A DNA stretch of 64,000 nt from Bacteroidia bacterium (GCA_023653095.1 JAMNXP010000001.1:1-64000), one strand, 5' to 3'; positions 32,855-42,691 are shown, counted from the first letter of the stretch. Numbers and translations are program-made. Notes: generated from the letters alone by a model not told the origin.

Positions 32855-34428
32855 TGCAAGTTAAAAATGTTCCATTTCCCAAAGGTTTTTTGTCACCCAC
32901 CTTACAAAGGCTATCGCAAGAATCGATAGAAGGGTACAAACCATATCCTTTAATGGGAATCAATGATTCGGTCGACTCATTGAAGGAGCATTATTTAAAG
33001 CATTTTCCTATTGAACACAGAGAAATCCTGGTATCTGTCATCCGAGATCAATATTCAGAAGTGGATTTGAGTCCTTCTCAAGAAGAAAATCTGACTAAAT
33101 TATCTCAACCTGATGGAATTACAGTTACCACTGGACAACAAATACACCCTTTTTTAGGACCACAATTTGTTTACAATAAGGTTTTTACAGCCATTATAAC
33201 TGCCGCTGAATTGGATGCTGTTCCCATTTTCTGGATGGCCACAGAAGACCACGATTTTGATGAGTTAAAAACCGTCCATTTTTTAGGTAAGACCTATGTT
33301 TGGGAAACCAATCAAACCGGCCCCGTAGGCAAATTTACCACCGAAGGGGTAGTAGTTATGATTGATCAAATGCTGATTGATTTTCCCCATGATCAAAAAT
33401 TAAAAAACCTACTTCAAGAGCTTAAAGTTTTTTATGGCCCTGAGATTGTGTTGGCAGATGCCACCAGAATGGTGGTTCAATATTTCTGGGGACACACGGG
33501 CATTTTGTGTTTAGACCCAAACAATACTCATTTAAAGAGGTGTTCATCTGATATTTTCCGAAAAGAAATCTTGGGTGAATTCAAGAAATCGGTTGATATA
33601 CATATTGAAGGGTTGATTCGAAACGAAATTCCGGTTAATATTCCCACACGAGAAACTCATTTATTCTATTTCCCAGAAGGAGATGGGGTATCTGAAAGAT
33701 TGAGAATTGACCGAAAATCAGACGAGTTAGTTTCGGTAACAGGCGGTTTTTCCTGGAGTCAGCAAGAGCTTCTGAATGAAGTGTTGACTTCGCCAGAACG
33801 ATTTTCTCCTAATGTTCTCTTGAGGCCCATTTTCCAGCAGTGTATTCTTCCAAATGTAGTATACGTTGCAGGTCCGTCAGAGTTCATGTATTGGTTGGAA
33901 TTGGGGAACTCTTTTGAGGATATGGGAGTAAAGGCGCCAAGACTGCAATTGCGATTTTCAAGTCTGTTTATATCCAAACAAAATCAGAAACGCATTGATT
34001 CATTGAAATTAGACATTGTATCTGTTTTTAATGATGATATTTCTGTTGAAAGTCAATTAAAAGAGCAGTTTAACAAGAACTTTCAGTTGGAAATGCTTCA
34101 ATCTGAGCTTGGAAATGATTTTGAGAAAATATGGAATGAATTGTATTCTTTGAAGATACCTGATTTAAAGTCGCTCAAAAAGTCACACCAGCAGATTCTG
34201 AAAGAATTAAAGGTAGTTTCTGTGAAATATAAGAATGGTGAATACGGCGAAAATGAGCTTTCTAAAGCGCTAAAAATTTGGAATTCTCTTCGGCAAGAGT
34301 TGTTCAACAAACAGTTACCTCAAGAAAGAAGAGAATTTTTCTTAGAATCTGTGGTGAAATATGATTTACCTCAAATAGAAGAATCTGAGATTTGCAATCA
34401 TTCTCAGCTGTTGCTCATAAATATGTAG
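32854..34428 (+). CDS. bshC: Bacillithiol biosynthesis cysteine-adding enzyme BshC
   Basis: 524 residues from ATG 32854, sharing one base with the rimO stop. Landmarks of BshC: TTGQQIHPFLGPQFVYNK, FWMATEDHDFDEL, VYVAGPSEFMYW, and a C-terminal coiled coil (~370-480). It adds cysteine to GlcN-malate, the last step of bacillithiol synthesis, so this organism should use bacillithiol as a low-molecular-weight thiol. bshA and bshB are not in the window. Confidence 0.93.
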   Translation: MQVKNVPFPKGFLSPTLQRLSQESIEGYKPYPLMGINDSVDSLKEHYLKHFPIEHREILVSVIRDQYSEVDLSPSQEENLTKLSQPDGITVTTGQQIHPFLGPQFVYNKVFTAIITAAELDAVPIFWMATEDHDFDELKTVHFLGKTYVWETNQTGPVGKFTTEGVVVMIDQMLIDFPHDQKLKNLLQELKVFYGPEIVLADATRMVVQYFWGHTGILCLDPNNTHLKRCSSDIFRKEILGEFKKSVDIHIEGLIRNEIPVNIPTRETHLFYFPEGDGVSERLRIDRKSDELVSVTGGFSWSQQELLNEVLTSPERFSPNVLLRPIFQQCILPNVVYVAGPSEFMYWLELGNSFEDMGVKAPRLQLRFSSLFISKQNQKRIDSLKLDIVSVFNDDISVESQLKEQFNKNFQLEMLQSELGNDFEKIWNELYSLKIPDLKSLKKSHQQILKELKVVSVKYKNGEYGENELSKALKIWNSLRQELFNKQLPQERREFFLESVVKYDLPQIEESEICNHSQLLLINM

Positions 34429-34463
34429 TTTTTCTGTCATAAAGTTGATTATATTCGTAATCA

Positions 34464-36059
34464 ATGGCATTGACTAATTTAAAGAAAGATTTTTCTGCAT
34501 CGTTGGTAGTGTTTTTAGTAGCGCTTCCACTGTGTATTGGTATTTCCATGTCTTCTGGTGGTACTCCCATTCAGGGAATTATGGCCGGTGTGATTGGTGG
34601 AATTGTGGTGGGTTTATTGAGTGGGTCAAACGTCTCAGTTTCTGGTCCTGCAGCAGGTTTAATTTCAATAGTGGCGGTTGCCATTGGTGAATTAGGAATC
34701 GCTCATAAGGGTCAAGCCTTTGAATATTTTGCAATGGCTTTATTGTTGGCTGGGTTTATACAAATTGCTTTAGGGGCATTAAAAGCTGGATTTATTGGAG
34801 ATTTCATTCCCGTATCTGTCATCAAAGGAATGTTGGCTGCTATTGGTATTATATTGATATTGAAAGAGATACCTCATGTTCTGGGTTATGATCATGATTT
34901 AGAAGGTGAAATGGAGTTCAATCAAGCAGATGGGCACAATACCTTCACTGAAATTTTATATTCATTAAAACAAATTACCCCGTTGGCGGTGATTATTGGT
35001 GTGTTGGGATTAGCCGTTCAACGAATATGGGAAGTTCCCCAAATTAAAAATAAACCTTGGGCCCAATCCATACCACCGGCTTTGTTGGCCGTTATTTTTG
35101 GGATTGTTATCAACATTTTAGCACCCATTGAAGGATTCTTTTCAAAGATTACAGATCCGGAACACATGGTGAGAGTGCCTGTGCTTTCAAATTCTGGGAA
35201 TTTATGGGAATCATTAAACGGGTTGGTTGGAGAATTTCATTTTCCGCAATTTAAAGGCATTTTTGACGCTGGTATTTGGTATTACGCCGTTTTGATTGCT
35301 GTTATTGCGAGCATTGAAAGTCTTTTGAGTTTGGAGGCTGGTGATAAAATCGATTCACAAAAAAGAACATCACCTGCAAATCGTGAGTTATTCGCCCAAG
35401 GCGTAGGAAATACCTTGGCTGGCTTGATAGGTGCAATGCCTATTACGGCGGTGATTGTTAGAACATCTGCAAACGTTAATTCTGGCTCTAAAACCAAGTT
35501 GAGTGCCATTTTCCATGGAATATGGTTGTTATTATTCGTACTTCTTGCTCCTGGTTTAATGAACTTGATTCCCAAATCTGCTTTGGCGGCTATTTTGATT
35601 TTTGTGGGTTATAAATTAGCAAAGCCTTCCTTATTTAAAGATCAATTTCAAAAAGGATGGAACAACTTTTTACCCTTCATTGCTACGGTGATTGCCATTG
35701 TTCTAACCAATTTGTTGTTGGGTGTAATTATTGGACTTGTACTTGGCTATTTTTTCATCTTAAGAAGCAATTATCACAAAGCTTTTAGTGTAGTTAAATA
35801 TCAGGATGCAACCATGTTGAGGTTTCACCATCAAACTACTTTTTTGAATAAATCCATTTTGAAAAAACACCTGAACAACGTTCATTCAGGCGAATCGTTG
35901 ATTTTGGATTTTTCAAACTGTACCTTCATGGATTCAGACATTGTTGAAGTGGTGAATGATTTTAAAACTCATGCTTCTTATTCTAATATAAACCTTGAGT
36001 TTAAGTTCCAAAACGAATCTCAGAAAGAAAAATTCAACCTAAAATTCAATGAATCATGA
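34464..36059 (+). CDS. SulP-family inorganic anion transporter, probable bicarbonate transporter
   Basis: 531 residues with 12-14 membrane helices. SulP signatures: LVVFLVALPLCIGISMSSG near the N-terminus and SGPAAGLISIVAVAIGE; then IASIESLLSLEAGDKIDSQ with KRTSPANRELFAQGVGN. A C-terminal STAS-like domain follows (SLILDFSNCTFMDSDIVEVV). Its stop overlaps the start of a beta-carbonic anhydrase gene (ATGA), a pairing that suggests bicarbonate uptake coupled to CO2/HCO3- conversion. Sulfate is the alternative substrate; no sulfate-assimilation gene is near. Confidence 0.88.
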   Translation: MALTNLKKDFSASLVVFLVALPLCIGISMSSGGTPIQGIMAGVIGGIVVGLLSGSNVSVSGPAAGLISIVAVAIGELGIAHKGQAFEYFAMALLLAGFIQIALGALKAGFIGDFIPVSVIKGMLAAIGIILILKEIPHVLGYDHDLEGEMEFNQADGHNTFTEILYSLKQITPLAVIIGVLGLAVQRIWEVPQIKNKPWAQSIPPALLAVIFGIVINILAPIEGFFSKITDPEHMVRVPVLSNSGNLWESLNGLVGEFHFPQFKGIFDAGIWYYAVLIAVIASIESLLSLEAGDKIDSQKRTSPANRELFAQGVGNTLAGLIGAMPITAVIVRTSANVNSGSKTKLSAIFHGIWLLLFVLLAPGLMNLIPKSALAAILIFVGYKLAKPSLFKDQFQKGWNNFLPFIATVIAIVLTNLLLGVIIGLVLGYFFILRSNYHKAFSVVKYQDATMLRFHHQTTFLNKSILKKHLNNVHSGESLILDFSNCTFMDSDIVEVVNDFKTHASYSNINLEFKFQNESQKEKFNLKFNES

Positions 36060-36694
36060 CCGATAAAGAAAAGTTATTTCTATGTAATCAAGCATGGGCT
36101 CAAGAAAAATTAGATGTAGATAGCGACTATTTTACCCGGTTGGCAAAAGATCAAAGTCCAGATTATCTTTGGATTGGTTGTAGCGACAGTAGAGTGCCCG
36201 CAAATGAAATCATTGGGGCACAACCAGGTGAACTTTTTGTACATCGAAATATTGCCAATTTGGTAGTTCATACGGATTTGAATTTATTGTCGGTTTTAGA
36301 TTATGCTGTTACACATCTTAAGGTGAAACATATCATTCTCTGTGGACATACTGGCTGCGGAGGAGTGAAAGCTGCGATGACTCACAGCAATTTTGACCTA
36401 CTAAACAAGTGGCTCAGAAACTTAAAAGAAGTATATTTTCATCATAGAGAGGAAATTGAAGCCATTCAGAATGAGGAAGAGCGGTTAGACCGATTTGTTG
36501 AAATTAATGTCGTTGAACAAGTTCAAAATTTGGCTAAAACTAGTGTGGTACAAAAATCTTGGCAAAGACATCAACTACCCTTGATTCACGGATGGGTTTA
36601 TAACATGAAAACCGGCTTGTTAAAAAGTGTAGTGGAAATGGGGCACGATAGTGAAATCGACCCCATCTTCAAATTTGACAGTTTTGGTTTTTAA
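36056..36694 (+). CDS. Beta-class carbonic anhydrase
   Basis: 212 residues. Zinc site: Cys42 in CSDSRVPANEI with the Asp44-Arg46 dyad, and His98 and Cys101 in CGHTGCGG. This is a complete beta-CA active site. Catalyses CO2 + H2O to bicarbonate in the cytosol. Translationally coupled to the upstream SulP transporter. Its stop overlaps the stop of the convergent terC gene within TTAA (36691-36694). Confidence 0.96.
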   Translation: MTDKEKLFLCNQAWAQEKLDVDSDYFTRLAKDQSPDYLWIGCSDSRVPANEIIGAQPGELFVHRNIANLVVHTDLNLLSVLDYAVTHLKVKHIILCGHTGCGGVKAAMTHSNFDLLNKWLRNLKEVYFHHREEIEAIQNEEERLDRFVEINVVEQVQNLAKTSVVQKSWQRHQLPLIHGWVYNMKTGLLKSVVEMGHDSEIDPIFKFDSFGF

Positions 36695-37395
36695 GATTTA
36701 TTGGAATTGAATTTATCAACTCTCAAATTGATCATTTCAATGGTAAATGCAAAAGCCATTGAGAAGTAGATATATCCTTTGTTTATTTCCTGTTCAAGTC
36801 CTTCTGCAAGAAGAGAAACCCCAATCAGTACTAAAAAGGCCAATGCCAATATTTTAACGGAAGGGTTTCCATTTACAAAGTCTGCAATGGTTGTTGCAGC
36901 CAATAGCATGACTACCATAGAAATAACAACTGCTGCAATCATCACCCACAAGTGATCTGCCATTCCCACTGCGGTGATGACCGAATCCAAACTAAAAATG
37001 ATGTTGATTAAGCCCATTTGAAGCAACATGGAAGTCCATCCACTGGCCTGATTTCGGGGTTGATCTTCTACCTTTCCGCCTTTCATTTTCAAGTGAATTT
37101 CATGAACACTTTGGTATATCAAGAACAATCCGCCGACCAATAATAACAGATCTTTTCCTGAAATATCATGTCCGTAAGCTGAAAAAAGAGGGTGTTCTTG
37201 TTTTTGAATCCAACTCAGTCCAAACAACATTAAAATACGAATCACCATGCCCAGCATTAAGCCTAAGTTGCGTGCGTTTTTTTGTTTTTCGGGCGACATT
37301 TTCCCGGCCAAGATGGTGATGAAAATGATGTTGTCAATACCCAAGACAATTTCTAAAATGGTCAGGGTGAATAAGCTAATGATTATGTCGTTCAT
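36691..37395 (-). CDS. TerC-family integral membrane protein
   Basis: 234 residues with about seven membrane helices. TerC signatures: LTILEIVLGIDNIIFITILA, GGLFLIYQSVHEIH, IIFSLDSVITAVGMADH, and the paired Asp residues in GIDN and SLDS that are metal-ligand candidates. The family is linked to metal (manganese or calcium) export and to membrane-protein metalation. Last gene of a leftward operon with miaA and the pRiA4b-like gene; its start overlaps the miaA stop by 4 nt. Confidence 0.88.
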   Translation of the reverse strand: MNDIIISLFTLTILEIVLGIDNIIFITILAGKMSPEKQKNARNLGLMLGMVIRILMLFGLSWIQKQEHPLFSAYGHDISGKDLLLLVGGLFLIYQSVHEIHLKMKGGKVEDQPRNQASGWTSMLLQMGLINIIFSLDSVITAVGMADHLWVMIAAVVISMVVMLLAATTIADFVNGNPSVKILALAFLVLIGVSLLAEGLEQEINKGYIYFSMAFAFTIEMINLRVDKFNSNKS

Positions 37396-38276
37396 TTAAA
37401 TAGAGTTAAAATTTGGTGAGAGGTTAGTTCTGGTGTATTCCATTGATTCTTGAACCAAGTAATTTGTCGTTTGGCGTAATTTCTGGTTTTTTGTTTCATT
37501 TTCTCAATGGCTTGTTCCAAGGTGCAATTTCCGTCAAAAAAATCAAACATTTCATTATAACCTACTGTTTTTAATGGGTTTAATTCGCGAAAGTCAAACA
37601 TGCCTTCGGCTTCCTTTAGAAACCCCATTTGCATCATTTGATCTACTCTAGAATTTATTTGGAAGTAGAGATTTCTTCTTTCAATATTTAAAAAATATAA
37701 AGAACTCTCGTATTCAAAGGGTTCACCTTTGCCTGAGGCAATCTCAGATAGGGGCTTTTCATGGGTTAGAATCAATTCCAATGCTCTAATGACTCTCATC
37801 GGATTTTTCAAGTCAGTTCCTGCAGCTCCTATGTGGTCTAATTGAGATAATTTTAAAGCTAAATCATCAAGTCCGTTATCTGTGAATTCTTTATTCAATG
37901 AATCTCTCAATTCTGGAGGTGTGTTGGAAAAATCGTCCAAACCATTGAAAAATGCGTTAAAATACAGGCCTGTTCCGCCCACCAAAATTACACTTCCATG
38001 GTTTTGAATGATTTCTCTTGCCTTTGCTCTCGCTTGATCTTGAAAGTCTTTTGCCGTAAAAGAATCATGAATGCTATGAGTTGCAATAAAATGATGGGGA
38101 ACAGCATTTAATTCTTCCTCACTTGGTCTTCCCACACCAATGCTGAGTTCTTTGTATATCTGCCTGGAATCAACAGAAATTATTTCTGTTTTTAGTTGTT
38201 GAGCAATTTTAATGGCTAAAGCCGACTTTCCGACCCCCGTTGGGCCTCCAATTGCAATAACGGGCGGGTGCGGCAT
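37392..38276 (-). CDS. miaA: tRNA dimethylallyltransferase MiaA
   Basis: 294 residues. P-loop GPTGVGKSALA; DSRQIYKELSIGVGRPS; VGGTGLYFNAFFNGL; RNYAKRQITWFKNQ. All are MiaA hallmarks. It prenylates A37 of tRNAs reading U-starting codons. It starts 11 bp after the pRiA4b-like gene and overlaps terC by 4 nt. Confidence 0.96.
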   Translation of the reverse strand: MPHPPVIAIGGPTGVGKSALAIKIAQQLKTEIISVDSRQIYKELSIGVGRPSEEELNAVPHHFIATHSIHDSFTAKDFQDQARAKAREIIQNHGSVILVGGTGLYFNAFFNGLDDFSNTPPELRDSLNKEFTDNGLDDLALKLSQLDHIGAAGTDLKNPMRVIRALELILTHEKPLSEIASGKGEPFEYESSLYFLNIERRNLYFQINSRVDQMMQMGFLKEAEGMFDFRELNPLKTVGYNEMFDFFDGNCTLEQAIEKMKQKTRNYAKRQITWFKNQWNTPELTSHQILTLFK

Positions 38277-38287
38277 GAAATAAATGA

Positions 38288-38902
38288 TTACTCTTCGTCT
38301 TTGAAGTTGAATTCATCGTCTTCCGATTCTTCATCGTCTGAGAATTCATCGTCATCATCTTCTGAATCAACGCCTTCTTGTACTAAACTATTGAATTCGG
38401 CGGTTAATTCGTTTTGTATTCCCTTTGATGCCAATATTTTAGCAGCAATTACATCAAACTCGCTATCATCCAGCATTTTGAACTTTGAATCTTCACGTTG
38501 ACGAGGAGATTTTCCTTCTGATTTCACCAATAAAGGATAGGTTGCATCTGCTTTTGGGTCTTCGATGCTCTGAAGTTCACAAAAGAGAGTCCAATTGGCT
38601 AAATAATCGGTCACATAAATAAAGCGCTGATGTGGGTCGTTGATGTAGTCTCTCAATCTAGCCATTTCCATGGTTATGTTTGGTAGCTCGCTTTCACCAT
38701 CAGTCATGTCTTCGAGCATGATTTCAAACAACCGCTTCCAACGACTGTCGCTGATATAGAAACTGGCTAACTCCTTGCCATCAAATCCAATAGCGTTTTG
38801 AATGGCATCGTGAAGTTGTTTGAAAGTTTGCGATGGCTTGATGTCTATCCATCGAATTACATCGTCTTGATTTTCGAACCAAATTTTGAAGCGGTAAACC
38901 AT
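38288..38902 (-). CDS. Plasmid pRiA4b ORF-3-like domain protein with acidic tail
   Basis: 204 residues from ATG 38902 (MVYRFKIWFENQDDVIRWID); an upstream in-frame start would enter the promoter. The first ~150 residues (FKQLHDAIQNAIGFDGKELA, FYISDSRWKRLFEIML, YVTDYLANWTLFCELQSI) fit the pRiA4b ORF-3-like family common in Bacteroidota chromosomes. The C-terminal ~30 residues are almost entirely Asp/Glu/Ser (DDDDEFSDDEESEDDEFN). Function of the family is not established. First gene of the leftward operon with miaA and terC. Confidence 0.8.
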   Translation of the reverse strand: MVYRFKIWFENQDDVIRWIDIKPSQTFKQLHDAIQNAIGFDGKELASFYISDSRWKRLFEIMLEDMTDGESELPNITMEMARLRDYINDPHQRFIYVTDYLANWTLFCELQSIEDPKADATYPLLVKSEGKSPRQREDSKFKMLDDSEFDVIAAKILASKGIQNELTAEFNSLVQEGVDSEDDDDEFSDDEESEDDEFNFKDEE

Positions 38903-38908
38903 AAATTG

Positions 38909-38916
38909 CAAATTTA
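38909..38916 (-). promoter_or_regulatory. -7 box 6 nt before the pRiA4b-like gene ATG
   Basis: TAAATTTG on the minus strand (38916-38909), 6 nt before ATG 38902, with GTTG 18 bp upstream as a near -33 element. Predicts a leaderless or nearly leaderless mRNA. Confidence 0.5.
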
Positions 38917-38970
38917 GCAAATTCCTAGGTAAATCAACGGGCAATCCTTTATCTTCGCAATCCTTTGAAA

Positions 38971-41265
38971 ATGTTTCGTGTAATTTTGTTCTTTTTTCTG
39001 GGGATGTATGCTCGCGCGAGCTTCGCTCAGTCCACCGAATTAGGTGATATCCGTGGTTTTGTTTACAGCGCTGAAAATGGAGATCGTATAGCCTTAGCCA
39101 ATATTTTTGTGGCAGAAAAATCGCTCATTGCCCAAACAGATGTAGACGGCTTTTTTGCACTTCCAAACCTTCCTCAAGGTGAATACTCCGTTTTTTGTTT
39201 TAAAGCGGGATATGACACCTTGTTTCAAAAAGTGATGGTTAAACCGGGAGCTAACGCCAAGCGCGACTTTTTTTTAACCCAAATTCAGAGCATTGAGGCT
39301 GTAGAAATATCCGTCCGCGGAAAATCAAAAGACGCTCAAGTTTCCGTTCAAAACGTAAATGCTAAAGTGTTGGCTAAACTTCCCGCCATTGGTGCTGAGC
39401 CAGATCTAGTGCAATACCTACAAGTATTGCCAGGTGTGGTATTCAGCGGTGATCAAGGCGGACAATTATACATTCGTGGTGGTTCGCCCGTAATGAACCG
39501 CGTCATGATTGACGGAATGACCATTTACAACCCGTTTCACAGCATAGGTTTGTTTTCGGTATTTGATCCCGATATGATGGACAATGCCGATGTTTATACC
39601 GCTGGATTTGGCGCCGAATATGGCGGACGAGTATCTGCGGTTATCGATGTTAAAACCCGCGATGGTGATAGAAACAGGCTAAGAACAAAAGTGGGTGTAA
39701 CCACCTTCACTTCCAAAATCCTATTGGAAGGCCCGATCAAGAAGTTTAAAGCTGGTCAAAGCAATTCTAGTTTTGCTGTTTCATACCGAAATTCATACCT
39801 CAGACAAAGCTCACAACTATTCTATCAATACGCCAATCCCGATAAATTGCCCTACAATTTTGGTGATTTATTCATCAAATTCTCTGCAAATTCTGCGAAC
39901 GGAGGCTATTCAAAACTGTACGGATTTTATTTCTCTGACATTGTTTCATTTCCCAATACCACCACCTACAAGTGGGGTTCTTACGGAGTAGGGGGAAAGT
40001 TTTTAGTGGTTCCAGAACAGGCAAAAACCAAAGTAGATGGGTATTTCCTTTATTCAAACTATAAAATTGAACAAATCGAAAAAGACAATCGTCCCCGAAG
40101 CAGTGATATTGGCGGTTTCAATTTAGGAATGAATTTTGGCTACAACTTCCGAAGAGATGCCTTTAAATGGGGTGTTGAAATCAACGGATTCCAAACGAAC
40201 TTCCAGATATACAACTCCAATAACCGTAAGATTTCACAGTTAGAAAGCACCACCGAAATCAACGGTTTTGTAAACTATAAGGTTGCCCGAAAAAAGTTCA
40301 TCGCAGATATGGGATTGCGAACCCAGTACTACGCCTCATTGGGTAACGGAACTTTGGAGCCTCGCTTACAGTTGCGTTACATGCCTTTGCCTGGCTGGGG
40401 ACTTAAACTCGCAGTAGGTTCATATTCACAGAATTTATTGTCGGCCATCTCGGATAGAGATGTTGTGAATCTTTTCTATGGATTTTTATCTGGACCTGAT
40501 AATCTTCCTGAAAACTTCAATGGAAAGCCGGTAACCCACAGATTGCAAAAAGCCCGTCATGTAGTTATTGGTACCGACTATAGACTTTCAAAACATTTGA
40601 CGTTAAACGTTGAATCTTTCATAAAATTATTTGATCAAATCACCAACATCAACAGAGACAAACTCTTCGATGACGATGAATTCAATGCTGATAAACCTGC
40701 ACGTTTGAAACAAGATTTTGTGATTGAAACGGGAGATGCTTACGGCGGAGATATATCCCTTAAATATGCGAACAAAGGGTGGTATATCTGGTCGGTTTAC
40801 AGTTTAACCTATGTCAATCGTTTTGATGGAATTCAAACCTATCAGCCCATTTTTGACCGCCGTCACAATGCCAATATTGTGGTGAGTTATGAATTTGACA
40901 AAAAGAATCCAACTGACGTGTCTTTCCGTTGGAACTTCGGAAGTGGTTTCCCATTCACACAAACCCAAGGTTTTTATGAGAAATACAACTTCAAAGATGG
41001 ATTAGCCACTGATTACACCTCTTCAAACGGAAATCTTGGAATTCTGTACAGCGATATCAATCAAGGCAGATTGCCCTATTACCACAGGTTAGACTTTTCT
41101 ATTTCTCGTAAATGGCGCATGTCTCAGGGCAGAACCTTCAACGCCATTTTCTCCATCGTTAACGTGTACAATCGCGCGAACATCTTCTACTTTGACCGTA
41201 TCCGAAACATTCGTGTAGATCAGTTGCCATTCTTGCCTTCATTGGGATGTAATTATCAGTTTTGA
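38971..41265 (+). CDS. TonB-dependent receptor with N-terminal carboxypeptidase-regulatory-like domain
   Basis: 764 residues from ATG 38971 with a signal peptide (MFRVILFFFLGMYARASFAQ). Residues ~25-105 are a CarboxypepD_reg-like domain (DIRGFVYSAENGDRIALANI). The plug is at ~115-225 (LVQYLQVLPGVVFSGDQGGQ, LYIRGGSPVMNRVMIDG), followed by a beta-barrel ending in a C-terminal aromatic (CNYQF). The domain order is that of Bacteroidota OM receptors; no SusD gene is adjacent, so the substrate is not likely a SusC-type glycan. Its stop is followed directly by heptanucleotide array D. Confidence 0.9.
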   Translation: MFRVILFFFLGMYARASFAQSTELGDIRGFVYSAENGDRIALANIFVAEKSLIAQTDVDGFFALPNLPQGEYSVFCFKAGYDTLFQKVMVKPGANAKRDFFLTQIQSIEAVEISVRGKSKDAQVSVQNVNAKVLAKLPAIGAEPDLVQYLQVLPGVVFSGDQGGQLYIRGGSPVMNRVMIDGMTIYNPFHSIGLFSVFDPDMMDNADVYTAGFGAEYGGRVSAVIDVKTRDGDRNRLRTKVGVTTFTSKILLEGPIKKFKAGQSNSSFAVSYRNSYLRQSSQLFYQYANPDKLPYNFGDLFIKFSANSANGGYSKLYGFYFSDIVSFPNTTTYKWGSYGVGGKFLVVPEQAKTKVDGYFLYSNYKIEQIEKDNRPRSSDIGGFNLGMNFGYNFRRDAFKWGVEINGFQTNFQIYNSNNRKISQLESTTEINGFVNYKVARKKFIADMGLRTQYYASLGNGTLEPRLQLRYMPLPGWGLKLAVGSYSQNLLSAISDRDVVNLFYGFLSGPDNLPENFNGKPVTHRLQKARHVVIGTDYRLSKHLTLNVESFIKLFDQITNINRDKLFDDDEFNADKPARLKQDFVIETGDAYGGDISLKYANKGWYIWSVYSLTYVNRFDGIQTYQPIFDRRHNANIVVSYEFDKKNPTDVSFRWNFGSGFPFTQTQGFYEKYNFKDGLATDYTSSNGNLGILYSDINQGRLPYYHRLDFSISRKWRMSQGRTFNAIFSIVNVYNRANIFYFDRIRNIRVDQLPFLPSLGCNYQF

Positions 41266-41346
41266 TTTCGGTGATCGGTGATCAGCCGTCAGCCGACAGC
41301 CGACAGCGGACAGCTATCAGCGGTCAGCCGACAGCCAAAGACCAAA
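41266..41346. repeat. Heptanucleotide repeat array D
   Basis: Starts at the stop codon of the receptor gene: GGTGATC units, then CAGCCGA/CAGCGGA/CAGCTAT units, then CCAAAGA/CCAAATA, all with a 7-bp period. Orientation is GGTGATC-first on the plus strand, opposite to array E at the other side of the lipoprotein array. Confidence 0.9.
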
Positions 41347-41483
41347 TACCATGTCGGACCAAAGCAGCGCGAAGCGCAAGTCCTAGCGAAGCGTGAGTCT
41401 CAAAGTCCCCCGCACAGCTTTCTACACATTAGTAGTGGAATCATGTGTAAATCTATGAGTTAACAATTTTATAATTTGCACAC

Positions 41484-42032
41484 ATGTTTAAATGGTGGGT
41501 GCTAATTTTTGTATTTTCAGTTTCTTGTAAGGCTCCAAAATTGGTTGATTACCAAGGTTGGGGTGGAAGAGAAAAGGTTACTCACGTCGTCTCTGAAAAT
41601 GAGGTTAAAATTTTCCAAGAAATAAACATAATCCAACATAGAGATTCATTACTTTGTATTGTTGTTAAACCAAAAAAGGTTACGCAATCGGCATTCAAAT
41701 TTGAAATTCAGAATACAGTTAAGCATGTAAAATTCGTACCAAGAAATAAGCAGAGAAAGGCGAATTCTCTTCAAAACAAGCCTGATTTATCTAAGTATTT
41801 TATTTCTTATAACATGTTAATGGATCTTGGGGCGTTATTTTTAATTGTTGGGTTTACTGTCTTAGGTGTTTTAGGTGGTCTTGTAGGTACAACATCTGCA
41901 ACAATAAATTCAGACTCCACCATTGCAATTATTTTTATTCCTTGTTTAATACTAATTGGAATTGGATTTTTATTTTGGTTCTTAGGACTATTCTATTTCA
42001 ATCATTTCCAGAAAAACAAAAAGAAAAAGTAA
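41484..42032 (+). CDS. Lipoprotein with two C-terminal membrane helices, array member 1
   Basis: 182 residues. Short lipoprotein signal with Cys at residue 15 (FSVSC), a basic hydrophilic middle part, and two hydrophobic helices (~112-138 and ~146-172), ending FNHFQKNKKKK. It is the most divergent of six consecutive genes with the same design. A lipid-anchored N-terminus plus two C-terminal helices would place the middle part in the periplasm, tethered at both ends to the inner membrane (inference). No known domain recognised. Confidence 0.6.
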   Translation: MFKWWVLIFVFSVSCKAPKLVDYQGWGGREKVTHVVSENEVKIFQEINIIQHRDSLLCIVVKPKKVTQSAFKFEIQNTVKHVKFVPRNKQRKANSLQNKPDLSKYFISYNMLMDLGALFLIVGFTVLGVLGGLVGTTSATINSDSTIAIIFIPCLILIGIGFLFWFLGLFYFNHFQKNKKKK

Positions 42033-42078
42033 GTTGCTATAAATACAATTGAAAGACTTTAAAAAATTGGATTTTAAT

Positions 42079-42648
42079 ATGATTAAAAGTTACTGGATTT
42101 TATTCTTGACCATTTTTTCTTCTTGCGGGTTCATCAAATCAAAGAAGGAATTTAATGATCCCTATTACCGAACAAGTTCACAGTCCCCAAAAACAATCAA
42201 TGAATCTGCAGTGAATTCTGAATTAAAGTTGGATAATGTATTTGTTGAAATCGGTCAATCTGCAATTTCAATTGCCGAGAAAACAACCCTTAAACCTCAG
42301 AGCTTTCAGCCGAGTAAGGTATCGGCAAAAGTTAAAAATATAAAGTACTCAAATTGGGAAGTGGCTCGACCTGAATTTTCTAAACGCGTTTATGCCAAAA
42401 ATTCAATTTCTGATTGGTTTGAGCGGTTTGGCGCCTACAATACCTTGGGTGAAATTGGTGTTTGGACAATGATAGTGGGTGCTGCTTTGCTCACATTTGG
42501 ATTCACATTGGCAGGAGATAATTTTAATAAATGGGGTGGGGTTGATAGCTTTTCGGTCTTTCAATGGTCCGCTGTCATTGGTTTAGGTCTTCTTGTTTTG
42601 GGATTTATATTATGGGCTATCGGACTTGCTATCTTTCACTGGTTCTGA
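42079..42648 (+). CDS. Lipoprotein with two C-terminal membrane helices, array member 2
   Basis: 189 residues from ATG 42079 (MIKSYWILFLTIFSSCGF; lipobox FSSC). After the Cys it has FNDPYYRTSSQSPKTINESA, a motif shared with member 4 (LDPYYRNTS). Two hydrophobic helices end the protein (WTMIVGAALLTFGFTLAG and WSAVIGLGLLVLGFILWAIG). An earlier TTG at 42049 is less likely since the signal peptide begins at the ATG. Unknown function. Confidence 0.6.
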   Translation: MIKSYWILFLTIFSSCGFIKSKKEFNDPYYRTSSQSPKTINESAVNSELKLDNVFVEIGQSAISIAEKTTLKPQSFQPSKVSAKVKNIKYSNWEVARPEFSKRVYAKNSISDWFERFGAYNTLGEIGVWTMIVGAALLTFGFTLAGDNFNKWGGVDSFSVFQWSAVIGLGLLVLGFILWAIGLAIFHWF

Positions 42649-42691
42649 AAGTTGTGTAAATCCAGTTGAAATGATATTTGTATTTTGCGGA

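Noticed and set aside
41278-41463. 61-codon frame after the TonB-dependent receptor
   Set aside because: It begins within heptad array D and has no start signal or recognisable protein character.
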